The position numbers and the translations under genes were made by a program. A stretch of 15,145 bases of DNA from Dokdonella sp. (GTDB lineage Bacteria > Pseudomonadota > Gammaproteobacteria > Xanthomonadales > Rhodanobacteraceae), in the NCBI GenBank assembly GCA_030150315.1, contig JASLGB010000265.1, forward strand, positions 1 to 15,145. Direction: 5' to 3'. Position 1 is the stretch's first letter; each line of letters starts with the position of its first letter. Shown piece after piece: positions 7,097 to 14,949 of this stretch. Under the pieces are notes generated by a model that searched no databases, had not been told where the DNA came from, and saw nothing but the letters and a program-made list of their open reading frames with translations.

Positions 7097-10000
7097 ATGA
7101 AGTTGATCAAAACATCCGCCGTGGCGTCCGCCATCGGTATCGCCCTGATCGGTGCCGGGACCGGGGCAGTCAATGCGGCAGGCTCGATGTTCGGGGTCGA
7201 TGCCGCTCCTGCCGAACAGGACGCCGTCGCCGAAAGCGCGGTTGGCCGTTACATCGTGACCTTCGCCGAGCCGGGTCTCGTGCAGTACAAGGGGGGCACC
7301 CCGGGGCTTTCGCGCACCGCGCCGCAGCTGGATGGCGTGTCGCTTAACAGCTCGAAGAAGTTCGTCATGCAGTCTGCCGCCGCGCAGGAGTACAAGAGCT
7401 ATCTGGCGCAGAAGCGCGCCGAGCATCTGGTCTCCGTGCAGCAGGCGATTGGACGCCAGCTGGACATCCATTTCACCTATGACGTGATCCGCAACGGCGT
7501 TTCGGCGTCGATGAGCGTGGAAGAAGCCGCTCGCGTCGCGTCGCTGCCGGGCGTGGTCTCGGTCACGCCGGTGCAGGAGATGGAAGCGCAGACCTTCCGT
7601 GGCCCGAAGTTTATCGGCGCGGACAAGATCTGGGACGGCACCGCGCTGCCGATCTGGGCCCAGCCGACGCGTGGCGAGGGTGTCAAGGTCGGTGTCATCG
7701 ATACCGGCACCTATATCGGCCATCCGTCGTTCACGAACGATCCGGCCTGCGGCTTCAGTGCCGCCGAGCCGAAGTTGTTCCCCCGCGATTGCACGGTCAA
7801 CAACGGCACGACGTGCACGGGCACGCAGCCCGATGCCGACCGGAGCAGCCATGGCGTGCATACCTCGAGCACCGCTGCCGGCAATACGATCGACAATACC
7901 GTGACGCCGGCGCCACTGCTGCCCAACGGCATGACGATGTCCGGCGTTGCACCGTGCGCGTCGATCTATTCCTACAACGTTGCCAACCATTCGGATGGCT
8001 CGTTGGCAAGCGACGCACTCGACGCTGCGCTGCAGAACGCCATCGTCGATCAGGTCGATGTGGTCAACTACTCGATCGGATACACCTGCGGAGGCGGCAA
8101 TCCATGGGCGGACCTGGAGTTCCTCGACGTGGCGGATGCGGACATCTTCATCTCCGCTTCGGCCGGCAATACGCGCGAAACCTGCACCAACCCGGTCGGC
8201 CTGGTCGGCAACAACGGGCCGTGGGTGCTGACGGTCGCCAACTCCTCGCAGGACAAGCTCGGCGCACCGACGCTGACGGTTACCGGCCCCGGCACGGTCG
8301 CCAACGACCTCAAGCAGATCGGCGTGAGCCCGGGCAGCACCACGCTGATTCCGGCCAATACGGTTGACAGGATTGGTGCGGACATCAAGACCGTGCCGGC
8401 CAATATCGAGGGCTGTACGGCCTCCGGTGGCATCGCGGCCGGCACCTTCACCGCCACCGATATTGCGGTTGTTCGCCGTGGCACCTGTCCGTTTTCCGAG
8501 AAGATCACCAACGCCTACAACGCCGGCGCCCGCACGGTCATCGTTGCCAACAATCAGGCGGGCGGCATCAGCATGGACACGACCGGAGCACCGACCGATG
8601 TCGCGGCGTTCAGCATCAGCTCGCAAGCCATCGGTGACGCGCTGATCGCCTTCGCCAATGCGAATGCAGCGAAGGGCGACTACCAGCGCTTCGAAATCAC
8701 CTCGCGACAGGGTGACGTCATCAGTGGTGGCAGCCTGCGTGGCCCGACCAAGAACCAGTACAAGGATCTGACCAAGCCGGACATCACCGGCCCAGGTACC
8801 GACATCTACGCGGCCTACATGGCGTCTGACGGCAACTACGGCCTGATGTCCGGCACGTCGATGTCCGCGCCGCATCTGGCCGGTGCCGCCGCGCTGATCC
8901 GCGCCACGCACCCGGACTGGACGCCGTACGAAGTGAAGTCGGCTATACAGACCACGGCGGTGCAGGTCGGCTACATGGAGAACGGCACCACGCCCTGGAA
9001 CGCCGATGTCGTCGGCAGCGGCCGCGTCGATCTCACCAAGGCCGCTCTCGCGGGCCTGACGCTGAACGAGACCAAGGCCCGCTTCCTGGCGGCCAACCCG
9101 AGTGGCGGAACCATCAATCAGAAGGAACTGAATCTCGCCTCCATGCGCAACGTTGCCTGCGGCAGCTCGTGCACGTGGACGCGTACGGTGAAGAACCGCC
9201 TGCGTGGCGATTCGGACACGATCTTCATGGATGGCTTCGAGCTCGTGGCACCGAGAGGTGTGGCCAGCGGCAACACCTGGACGGTCGCGGTCAACAATCC
9301 CACGGGCTACACGCTGACGGTTTCTCCGTCCACGTTCACGCTGGCGGAAGGCGACGAGCAGGTGCTGACGATCACGGCGACTGCGGTGGCTGCGCCAACG
9401 GAGTCGATTTCGTTCGGTACGGTCAACTTGACGGAAACGTCCGCGGCCTCGCCGGATCAGCATCTGACCGTGGCGATCCAGGGACAGGAGCCGGGCACGC
9501 AGCCGCCGGGTGCGTACTGCAACGACGGTGTGTGCGTGCTGCAGATCGACACGATGCCGGAAAGTGGCGGCAGCTTCTCTGGCCTCGGCTGTGCGAGCTA
9601 CTGCGGCATGATCTGGTTGAACCAGTTCTCTCCGGCTGCATCGGAGTATCCGATCACGCTGAAGACGATTCAGGCCATCTTCGGAAGTGGCGCTGGCTGG
9701 AACGCCGCAGGCGACAAGATCAACATCTACGTCTATCTGGATGGCGATGACGATCCGACCAACGGTGCGACCTTGGTGGGTTCTTACAACTACACGATGC
9801 CGGCTCCGGCCAACGCATGGCGCACGATCACTCTTCCGACGCCGATCGTGGTCAACGGCCCGGGCAAGATCCTCATCGCGATGACCAATCCAAGCGGCAA
9901 CACGGGGGGACGTCCGGCCGCTGCTGACCCGGGCCCGTTCAACGGTCATGGCTGGCTCGGTGACTACACGGATACGCCGGCTGGATCGGCACCGAACCTG

Positions 10001-10123
10001 GCCACTCTCGGCTTGGAGCCGAACAACGTCGCGGTCCCGGGCTTCGACCGCAACTGGCTGCTGCGCGCTACCGGTACCAACGGAGCGGGCCGCCCGCTCA
10101 CGCTGGATCCGTCTGCACGCTGA
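7097..10123 (+). CDS. Secreted S8 (subtilisin-like) serine protease with PA domain, copy 1
   Basis: This 1008-residue secreted endopeptidase has a Sec signal peptide (about 1-27, cleavage near AVNA-AG). An I9-type propeptide (about 48-160, RYIVTFAEPG...) folds and inhibits the enzyme before removal. The S8 domain (about 195-650) has the catalytic triad D202 (VGVIDTG), H252 (SHGVHT) and S588 (GTSMSAPH), with oxyanion Asn N358. A PA (protease-associated) domain is inserted at about 430-525. A beta-sandwich domain follows (about 670-797), then a Cys-containing C-terminal beta domain (about 806-995) that I do not recognise. Residues 703-721 (RGDSDTIFMDGFELVAPRG) interrupt the beta-sandwich domain relative to copy 2. 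The start is supported by GGGAG (7086-7090), 6 bases before ATG. A terminator follows at 10149-10179, so the gene is probably monocistronic. It is a tandem paralogue of the next gene. Confidence 0.93.
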   Translation: MKLIKTSAVASAIGIALIGAGTGAVNAAGSMFGVDAAPAEQDAVAESAVGRYIVTFAEPGLVQYKGGTPGLSRTAPQLDGVSLNSSKKFVMQSAAAQEYKSYLAQKRAEHLVSVQQAIGRQLDIHFTYDVIRNGVSASMSVEEAARVASLPGVVSVTPVQEMEAQTFRGPKFIGADKIWDGTALPIWAQPTRGEGVKVGVIDTGTYIGHPSFTNDPACGFSAAEPKLFPRDCTVNNGTTCTGTQPDADRSSHGVHTSSTAAGNTIDNTVTPAPLLPNGMTMSGVAPCASIYSYNVANHSDGSLASDALDAALQNAIVDQVDVVNYSIGYTCGGGNPWADLEFLDVADADIFISASAGNTRETCTNPVGLVGNNGPWVLTVANSSQDKLGAPTLTVTGPGTVANDLKQIGVSPGSTTLIPANTVDRIGADIKTVPANIEGCTASGGIAAGTFTATDIAVVRRGTCPFSEKITNAYNAGARTVIVANNQAGGISMDTTGAPTDVAAFSISSQAIGDALIAFANANAAKGDYQRFEITSRQGDVISGGSLRGPTKNQYKDLTKPDITGPGTDIYAAYMASDGNYGLMSGTSMSAPHLAGAAALIRATHPDWTPYEVKSAIQTTAVQVGYMENGTTPWNADVVGSGRVDLTKAALAGLTLNETKARFLAANPSGGTINQKELNLASMRNVACGSSCTWTRTVKNRLRGDSDTIFMDGFELVAPRGVASGNTWTVAVNNPTGYTLTVSPSTFTLAEGDEQVLTITATAVAAPTESISFGTVNLTETSAASPDQHLTVAIQGQEPGTQPPGAYCNDGVCVLQIDTMPESGGSFSGLGCASYCGMIWLNQFSPAASEYPITLKTIQAIFGSGAGWNAAGDKINIYVYLDGDDDPTNGATLVGSYNYTMPAPANAWRTITLPTPIVVNGPGKILIAMTNPSGNTGGRPAAADPGPFNGHGWLGDYTDTPAGSAPNLATLGLEPNNVAVPGFDRNWLLRATGTNGAGRPLTLDPSAR
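9203..9259 (+). repeat. 19-codon insertion carrying the DTIFMDGFE motif
   Basis: Compared with the paralogue, residues 703-721 of protease 1 are extra. Both proteins read VKNRL before this point, and the 20 residues up to the shared VSP then align without a gap once the 19 residues are removed. The motif part, 9215-9240, matches 12704-12729 in protease 2 at 25 of 26 bases, far above the surrounding similarity. Confidence 0.75.
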
Positions 10124-10148
10124 TCCATCGCTTCAGAGTGTGAAATCG

Positions 10149-10179
10149 AACCGGCGCGGGAAACCGCGCCGGTTTTTTT
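10149..10179 (+). terminator. Rho-independent terminator after protease 1
   Basis: AACCGGCGCGG (10149-10159) pairs perfectly over 11 bases with CCGCGCCGGTT (10164-10174). The loop is GAAA, a stable GNRA tetraloop, and a T7 run spans 10173-10179. It lies 25 bases after the stop codon and separates the two protease genes into independent transcripts. Confidence 0.95.
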
Positions 10180-10316
10180 GTCCATACGTTCGCGTTCTGT
10201 TGCAGCGCGGAATAGGAAAAAATCTGTATCGGGTAATCTTGGCCGGTTCGTTTGCCGGAATTCCACGCGGATTCCGACGGGACACCTTAACGCCGCCGGC
10301 AATCGATTCTGTGGAA

Positions 10317-10336
10317 TTTCCGGTGCCTGCCGGAAA
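10317..10336 (+). repeat. Stem-loop in the protease 2 leader
   Basis: TTTCCGG (10317-10323) pairs with CCGGAAA (10330-10336) around a 6-base loop. It sits just before a strong purine-rich sequence (AAGGAAGG, 10335-10342), which it partly overlaps, and 66 bases before the chosen start codon. In the rest of 10180-10402 I see no convincing promoter, although the gene needs one after the strong terminator. Confidence 0.35.
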
Positions 10337-10402
10337 GGAAGGAATTCGATGGCGTCCGGGATTTTTTCAGAGCCCTTCAAGAACTCGTGCAGGAGAATTT
10401 CA

Positions 10403-13351
10403 ATGGGGAAATCGATTCGTTTGTCCACGCTGGCCTCGGCAGTCGGCATCGCGCTGATCGGCGCGACGGCTGCATTGCCGGCCGGCAATGCCTATGCCGC
10501 CACCAGCGCCATTTCCGCGCGGGAAAATGCCGATGTGCGCGCCATGTACATGGTGCGTTTCGTTGAGGCAGGCGTGCTCAACTACCAGGGTGAGGTGCAG
10601 GGACTTCTGCCTACGGCCGCGTCGAGCACGGGCGCGAAGGTGGACTTCCACGCGCCGGCCGCCGTCGCCTACGAAAACTACCTTGCTGCGCAGCGAGAGG
10701 CGCATGTGGCCGGCATCACTCAGGCGCTGGGCCGCTCGCTCGATATTCCCAACAGCTATTCCGTAACGATGAACGGCATCGCGACCGATTTGACGGCTGC
10801 CGAGGCGGCGCGCGTTGCCAGACTGCCGGGCGTCGAAAGCGTTCGCCCGGTCGAGATGTACCAGCTGGACACCTATCGTGGCCCCGAATTCATCGGCGCG
10901 GACAAGATCTGGGACGGCACGGCCGTTCCGGGCGGTACGCCGAACAAGGGTGCCGGTGTGGTCGTCGGCGTTATCGATACCGGTGCCAATACGCCGCATC
11001 CGTCGTTTGCCAACGATCCGTCCTGCGGCTTCAGTGCCGCCAGCCCTAAGCAGATCAGCGCGGTGGACTGCTCGACCAGCGCGGGAGGCGTCTGCACCGG
11101 CCCGAATCCGGAAGCCAATGTGGACAACGGCCACGGCGTGCATACCGCCGGTACCGCGGTCGGCAATACGCTGACCGCGGCCAGCACGCCGCCTCCGACG
11201 ATTCCTGCGCCGTACACGTCGATGTCGGGCGTGGCGCCGTGCGCCAGCCTGCGCCAGTACAAGGTCTGTCAGACCGACACCTGCGCAGGCAACATGATCA
11301 CCGCGGGCATCGAGAACGCGATCCGCGACAACGTCGACGTCATCAACTTCTCGATCTCCGGCGGCCGCTCGCCGTGGAGTGACAACGACCGCGCATTCCT
11401 TGACGCCGTCGGCAACGACATCTTTGTCGCAGCTTCGGCCGGCAACACGCGCGCCACGGCGCCGAACCCGATCGGTGCAGTCAACCACATCGGTCCGTGG
11501 CTGATGTCGGTCGCTGCCTCCACGCACGACAAGAACGTCGCGGGTACCGGCCTGCTTTCGGCGACCGGCCCGGGCACGCCGCCGACCAACACGACCAACA
11601 TCGCGATGACGCCAGGTTCCGGCGTGAACGTCGGCCCTGCCGGTTCGTACCCGATTCGCCACGATACGAGCAACTTCGACGGTTGTACCGCTTTTCCGGC
11701 CAATTACTTCCAGGGCGCGGTCGCGCTAATCTCGCGCGGCACCTGCAGCTTCGAGATCAAGATCAACAACGCCGCGGCAGCCGGCGCCGTGGTGGCAGTG
11801 ATCTACAACAACGCCGCTGGCGCCATCAACATGAGTGCAGGCGGTGCCTCGTTGCCGGCGTACAGCATCCTGCAGGCGCAGGGCAATGCCTTGGTCAGTT
11901 TCATTGGCGCCAACGGCGCCACGCCGACCACGGTGAGCTTCACACCTGCGGTCCAGCAGGGCGACGTGCTGGCCGGGTTCAGTCTGCGCGGTCCGAGTCC
12001 CAACGCGATGCTGACGAAGCCGGACATCACGGCTCCGGGCGTCAACATCTACGCCGCGCTGACCTCGGGTCCGACCGAGAACAACTACGGCGCGATGAGC
12101 GGCACCTCGATGTCTTCGCCGCATATCGCTGGTGCGGCAGCGTTGATTCGCGCAGTGAAGCCGGCGTGGACTCCGTCCGAAGTGAAGTCCGCGCTGATGA
12201 CGACCGCGTTCGACGGTGGCCATCAGGAAAATGGCACGACGCCGTGGAACCACGACGATGTCGGCAGTGGCCGTGCGGACCTGTCCAAGGCGGCCCTGGT
12301 CGGCCTGACGCTGGACGAGACGAAAACGAACTACCTGGCGGCCAATCCGTCCGGCGGCACGATGAGCGCGAAGGCGCTCAACATCCCGTCGATGCGTGAT
12401 CTCTCCTGCGTGGATAGCTGCACCTGGACGCGCAAGGTCAAGAACCGCCTCGCCACCAGCGGCACGTGGAACACCTCGTTCGCAACGACCGCCACCGACT
12501 TCACGGTCGAGGTGTCGCCGCCGACCTTCACGCTCGCGCCTGACGCCGAGCAGGTTGTGACCATCACGGCCAAGCCGAATCCGGGCGTGACGATGTCGGC
12601 GATCGGCTTCGGCAACGTGTACTTGAAGGAAGCCACCGGCCAGTCGCCTGACCAGCACCTGACGGTCGCGGTGAAGGGCGTGGGCGGAGATCCGGTTGAA
12701 GACGACACGATCTTCAAGGATGGCTTCGACGGCGGCGCGCCGACGGCGGGCTTCGAGGAGAACTTCGACGCCTACACCGCGGGCAGCAACGTGCACGGCC
12801 AGGGTGGCTGGAAGGGCTGGGGCAATGATGCGGCCGCGGGAGCAACCGTGAGCACGGCGCAGGTCGTGAGCGCGCCCAACTCGATCGCGATCGCGGGCGA
12901 CAGCGACCTCATCCATGAGTTCTCGCAGTTCACCAGCGGCTCGTGGACAGTCACTGCCAAGCAGTACGTGCCGACCAGCTTCACCGGCAAGTCGTACTTC
13001 ATCTTCGAGAACGTCTATTCCGACACCAACATGTCGGTCATCAGCTGGTCGACGCAGGTGTTCTTCGATTCCGCCACCGGCACGGTCGCCAATGAAAGCG
13101 ATGCAGCCAACCCGGGTACTGCAACCCTGGTCAAGGGCCAGTGGGTCGACATCAAGATGGTGATCGATCTGGACGCCGACACACAGACCTTCTGGTACAA
13201 CGGCGCGCAGCTTTACAGCGGCTCGTGGTCGAACCAGTTCCCGGGCCAGAGCGTGCCGGGCATCACGGCGATCGGCTCGATCGATCTGTTTGCCAACGGC
13301 GCCAGCGTGATCTATTACGACGACATCAAGATCGTCCCGACCACGCCGTAA
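10403..13351 (+). CDS. Secreted S8 (subtilisin-like) serine protease with PA and LamG-like domains, copy 2
   Basis: This 982-residue paralogue of the preceding protease has a signal peptide (about 1-32, cleavage near AYA-ATS) and an I9-type propeptide (about 47-150). The S8 domain (about 185-640) has D192 (VGVIDTG), H244 (GHGVHT) and S569 (GTSMSSPH), with oxyanion Asn N348 and a PA insertion (about 415-515). The beta-sandwich domain (about 660-760) is not interrupted. It is followed by DDTIFKDGFDGG (767-778) and a C-terminal domain (about 784-980: ENFDAYTAGSNVHGQGGW...) resembling concanavalin/LamG jelly-roll modules, perhaps for glycan or surface binding. This domain is unrelated to the C-terminus of copy 1. 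ATG 10403 is chosen because AGGAG (10391-10395) lies 7 bases upstream and the signal peptide aligns with copy 1. ATG 10349, also with a good ribosome binding site, would add 18 residues. Confidence 0.93.
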   Translation: MGKSIRLSTLASAVGIALIGATAALPAGNAYAATSAISARENADVRAMYMVRFVEAGVLNYQGEVQGLLPTAASSTGAKVDFHAPAAVAYENYLAAQREAHVAGITQALGRSLDIPNSYSVTMNGIATDLTAAEAARVARLPGVESVRPVEMYQLDTYRGPEFIGADKIWDGTAVPGGTPNKGAGVVVGVIDTGANTPHPSFANDPSCGFSAASPKQISAVDCSTSAGGVCTGPNPEANVDNGHGVHTAGTAVGNTLTAASTPPPTIPAPYTSMSGVAPCASLRQYKVCQTDTCAGNMITAGIENAIRDNVDVINFSISGGRSPWSDNDRAFLDAVGNDIFVAASAGNTRATAPNPIGAVNHIGPWLMSVAASTHDKNVAGTGLLSATGPGTPPTNTTNIAMTPGSGVNVGPAGSYPIRHDTSNFDGCTAFPANYFQGAVALISRGTCSFEIKINNAAAAGAVVAVIYNNAAGAINMSAGGASLPAYSILQAQGNALVSFIGANGATPTTVSFTPAVQQGDVLAGFSLRGPSPNAMLTKPDITAPGVNIYAALTSGPTENNYGAMSGTSMSSPHIAGAAALIRAVKPAWTPSEVKSALMTTAFDGGHQENGTTPWNHDDVGSGRADLSKAALVGLTLDETKTNYLAANPSGGTMSAKALNIPSMRDLSCVDSCTWTRKVKNRLATSGTWNTSFATTATDFTVEVSPPTFTLAPDAEQVVTITAKPNPGVTMSAIGFGNVYLKEATGQSPDQHLTVAVKGVGGDPVEDDTIFKDGFDGGAPTAGFEENFDAYTAGSNVHGQGGWKGWGNDAAAGATVSTAQVVSAPNSIAIAGDSDLIHEFSQFTSGSWTVTAKQYVPTSFTGKSYFIFENVYSDTNMSVISWSTQVFFDSATGTVANESDAANPGTATLVKGQWVDIKMVIDLDADTQTFWYNGAQLYSGSWSNQFPGQSVPGITAIGSIDLFANGASVIYYDDIKIVPTTP
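12704..12729 (+). repeat. Second copy of the DTIFxDGF-coding motif
   Basis: These bases encode DTIFKDGFD (residues 768-776) in the linker between the beta-sandwich and the LamG-like domain of protease 2. They match 9215-9240 at 25 of 26 positions, including all synonymous positions; the difference is Met versus Lys at the fifth codon. Confidence 0.8.
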
Positions 13352-13353
13352 GC

Positions 13354-13390
13354 AAAAACATGCCGGCCCGGTAAATCCCGGGCCGGCATG
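13354..13390 (-). terminator. Rho-independent terminator of sdaA (minus strand)
   Basis: CATGCCGGCCCGG (13359-13371) pairs perfectly over 13 bases with CCGGGCCGGCATG (13378-13390) around a 6-base loop. On the minus strand a T5 run (complement of the A5 at 13354-13358) follows the stem directly, ending 2 bases before the stop codon of protease 2. On the plus strand no T-run follows directly. Confidence 0.8.
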
Positions 13391-13412
13391 AGAAGTCCTG
13401 ATTTTTCTTTCG

Positions 13413-13442
13413 ATGCGACGCCTCAGGGCGTCGCATTTTTTT
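13413..13442 (+). terminator. Rho-independent terminator of protease 2 (plus strand)
   Basis: ATGCGACGCC (13413-13422) pairs over 10 bases with GGCGTCGCAT (13427-13436), with loop TCAG and a T7 run (13436-13442) on the plus strand. It lies 61 bases past the protease stop, beyond the sdaA terminator. Confidence 0.9.
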
Positions 13443-13465
13443 CCGTCAGGCAGCCAACGGCAGGC

Positions 13466-14863
13466 TCAGCACTCGATCACGTTCACGGCCAGTCCGCCGC
13501 GGCTGGTTTCCTTGTACTTGTCCATCATGTCGCGGCCGGTCTCGCGCATGGTCTTGATGACCTTGTCCAGCGACACGTGGTGCTTGCCATCGCTCTTCAT
13601 CGCCATGCGCTGCGCGTTGATCGCCTTGACCGAGCCCATCGCGTTGCGTTCGATGCAGGGGATCTGCACCAGTCCGCCGATCGGGTCGCAGGTGAGTCCG
13701 AGGTTGTGTTCCATGCCGATCTCGGCCGCCATTTCCATCTGCAGCACGCTGCCGCCCAGTGCCGCGACGAGGCCGCCGGCAGCCATCGAGCAGGCAACGC
13801 CGACTTCGCCCTGGCAGCCGACTTCGGCGCCGGAAATCGAGGCGTTTTCCTTGTACAGGATGCCGATCGCGCCGGCGGTGAGCAGGAAATCCAGGATACC
13901 CTGTTCGCGCGAGGCCTGGTCCTTCTCGCTGGCGCAGAAGCGCTCGTAGTAGTGCATGACCGCCGGCACGATGCCGGCCGCGCCGTTGGTCGGCGCCGTG
14001 ACGACGCGGCCGCCGGCGGCGTTTTCCTCGTTGACCGCGAGGGCATACAGGTTGACCGAGTCGAGGATGGTCAGCGGGTCGCGCAGCGCGGCTTCGGGGC
14101 GGTCACGCAGATCGGCGAACAGCTCGGGCGCGCGACGGCGCACATGCAGGCCGCCGGGCAGGGTGCCGCCTTCGCGGATGCCGCGTGCGACGCAGCCCTG
14201 CATGGCGTGCCAGATCGCCAGCAGGCCGGAGCGGATCTCCTCGTCGCTGCGCCAGGCGCGTTCGTTGTCCCATACGACCTGCGCGATCGTCTTGCCGGTT
14301 TTCTCGCACACGGCCAGCAGTTCATCGCCGCTGCGGAACGGGTGCGCCAGCGGCGTGGTGTCGGCGACGATGCGGTCGTCGGCCGCCTCGTCGGCATTGA
14401 CGACGAAACCTCCGCCCACCGAATAGTAGTCGCGCGTGGCGAGCAGTTCGTCATTGGCCGCATAGGCGCAAAAGCGCATGCCGTTGGAGTGGAACGGCAG
14501 CTTCTGGCGCTTGTTGAACACCAGGTCGACCTTTTCGTCGAACGCGATCTCGTGCGTGCCGCCAAGCCGGATGCGGCGCTCGCAGCGGATGCGCTCAAGC
14601 GTGGCCGGAATCGAATCGGGATCGACCGAGTCCGGATGCGCGCCCTCGAAGCCGCACAGCACGGCCTTGTCGGTGCCGTGGCCGCGTCCGGTCAGCGCGA
14701 GCGAGCCGAACAGTTCGCAGCGAACCCGCACCACCCGATCCAGTACGTCGGCCTCATCCAGCCAGCGCGAGACGAAGCGCGCTGCTGCGCGCATGGGTCC
14801 AACCGTGTGGGAAGAAGATGGCCCGATGCCGATCTTGAAGATATCGAAAACACTGACCGCCAT
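13466..14863 (-). CDS. sdaA: L-serine dehydratase (L-serine ammonia-lyase), iron-sulfur type
   Basis: The cytoplasmic enzyme converts L-serine to pyruvate and ammonia using a [4Fe-4S] cluster instead of pyridoxal phosphate. The 465-residue protein is the single-chain form, with the N-terminal signature FKIGIGPSSSHTVGPM (9-24) and the catalytic domain motif PTNGAAGIVPAVMHYY (291-306). Cluster ligands are C350, C392 and C403. Their spacing, and the C-terminal residue C465, equal the arrangement I recall for the Legionella pneumophila enzyme (C343, C385, C396 and tail C458), where the tail Cys occupies the active site as fourth ligand. The start at 14863 is preferred because of the family N-terminus and GAGG five bases upstream; an in-frame ATG 10 codons earlier is less likely. 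It converges on protease 2 and diverges from the glutaredoxin-like gene. Confidence 0.96.
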   Translation of the reverse strand: MAVSVFDIFKIGIGPSSSHTVGPMRAAARFVSRWLDEADVLDRVVRVRCELFGSLALTGRGHGTDKAVLCGFEGAHPDSVDPDSIPATLERIRCERRIRLGGTHEIAFDEKVDLVFNKRQKLPFHSNGMRFCAYAANDELLATRDYYSVGGGFVVNADEAADDRIVADTTPLAHPFRSGDELLAVCEKTGKTIAQVVWDNERAWRSDEEIRSGLLAIWHAMQGCVARGIREGGTLPGGLHVRRRAPELFADLRDRPEAALRDPLTILDSVNLYALAVNEENAAGGRVVTAPTNGAAGIVPAVMHYYERFCASEKDQASREQGILDFLLTAGAIGILYKENASISGAEVGCQGEVGVACSMAAGGLVAALGGSVLQMEMAAEIGMEHNLGLTCDPIGGLVQIPCIERNAMGSVKAINAQRMAMKSDGKHHVSLDKVIKTMRETGRDMMDKYKETSRGGLAVNVIEC

Positions 14864-14949
14864 GACGACCTCACGAAGGCGCCTCGCCGGCATCGGCGAC
14901 AGCGCGGGAAAGGGAAGCGGCTATTCTACGGTTTTGCGGGTGATGCCAG
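14864..14949 (-). promoter_or_regulatory. Divergent promoter region between sdaA and the glutaredoxin-like gene
   Basis: CTATTCTAC (14921-14929) reads TAGAAT on the minus strand (14923-14928), a good -10 box about 60 bases before the sdaA ATG. The same bases read TATTCT (14922-14927) on the plus strand, 22 bases before the other gene. No clear -35 box is seen on either strand. The whole divergent gap is only 86 bases. Confidence 0.35.

Noticed and set aside
9203..9264. Target-site duplication around the 19-codon insertion (GTGGC at 9204-9208 and 9260-9264)
   Set aside because: The copies are 56 bases apart while the insertion is 57 bases, and GTGGC is common in this DNA, so it is not a clean duplication.
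7061..9949. A 962-codon open frame on the minus strand across protease 1
   Set aside because: It mirrors the codon structure of a well-supported protease, is rich in Arg/Gly/Ala/His without domain motifs, and is a usual by-product of high GC at third positions.
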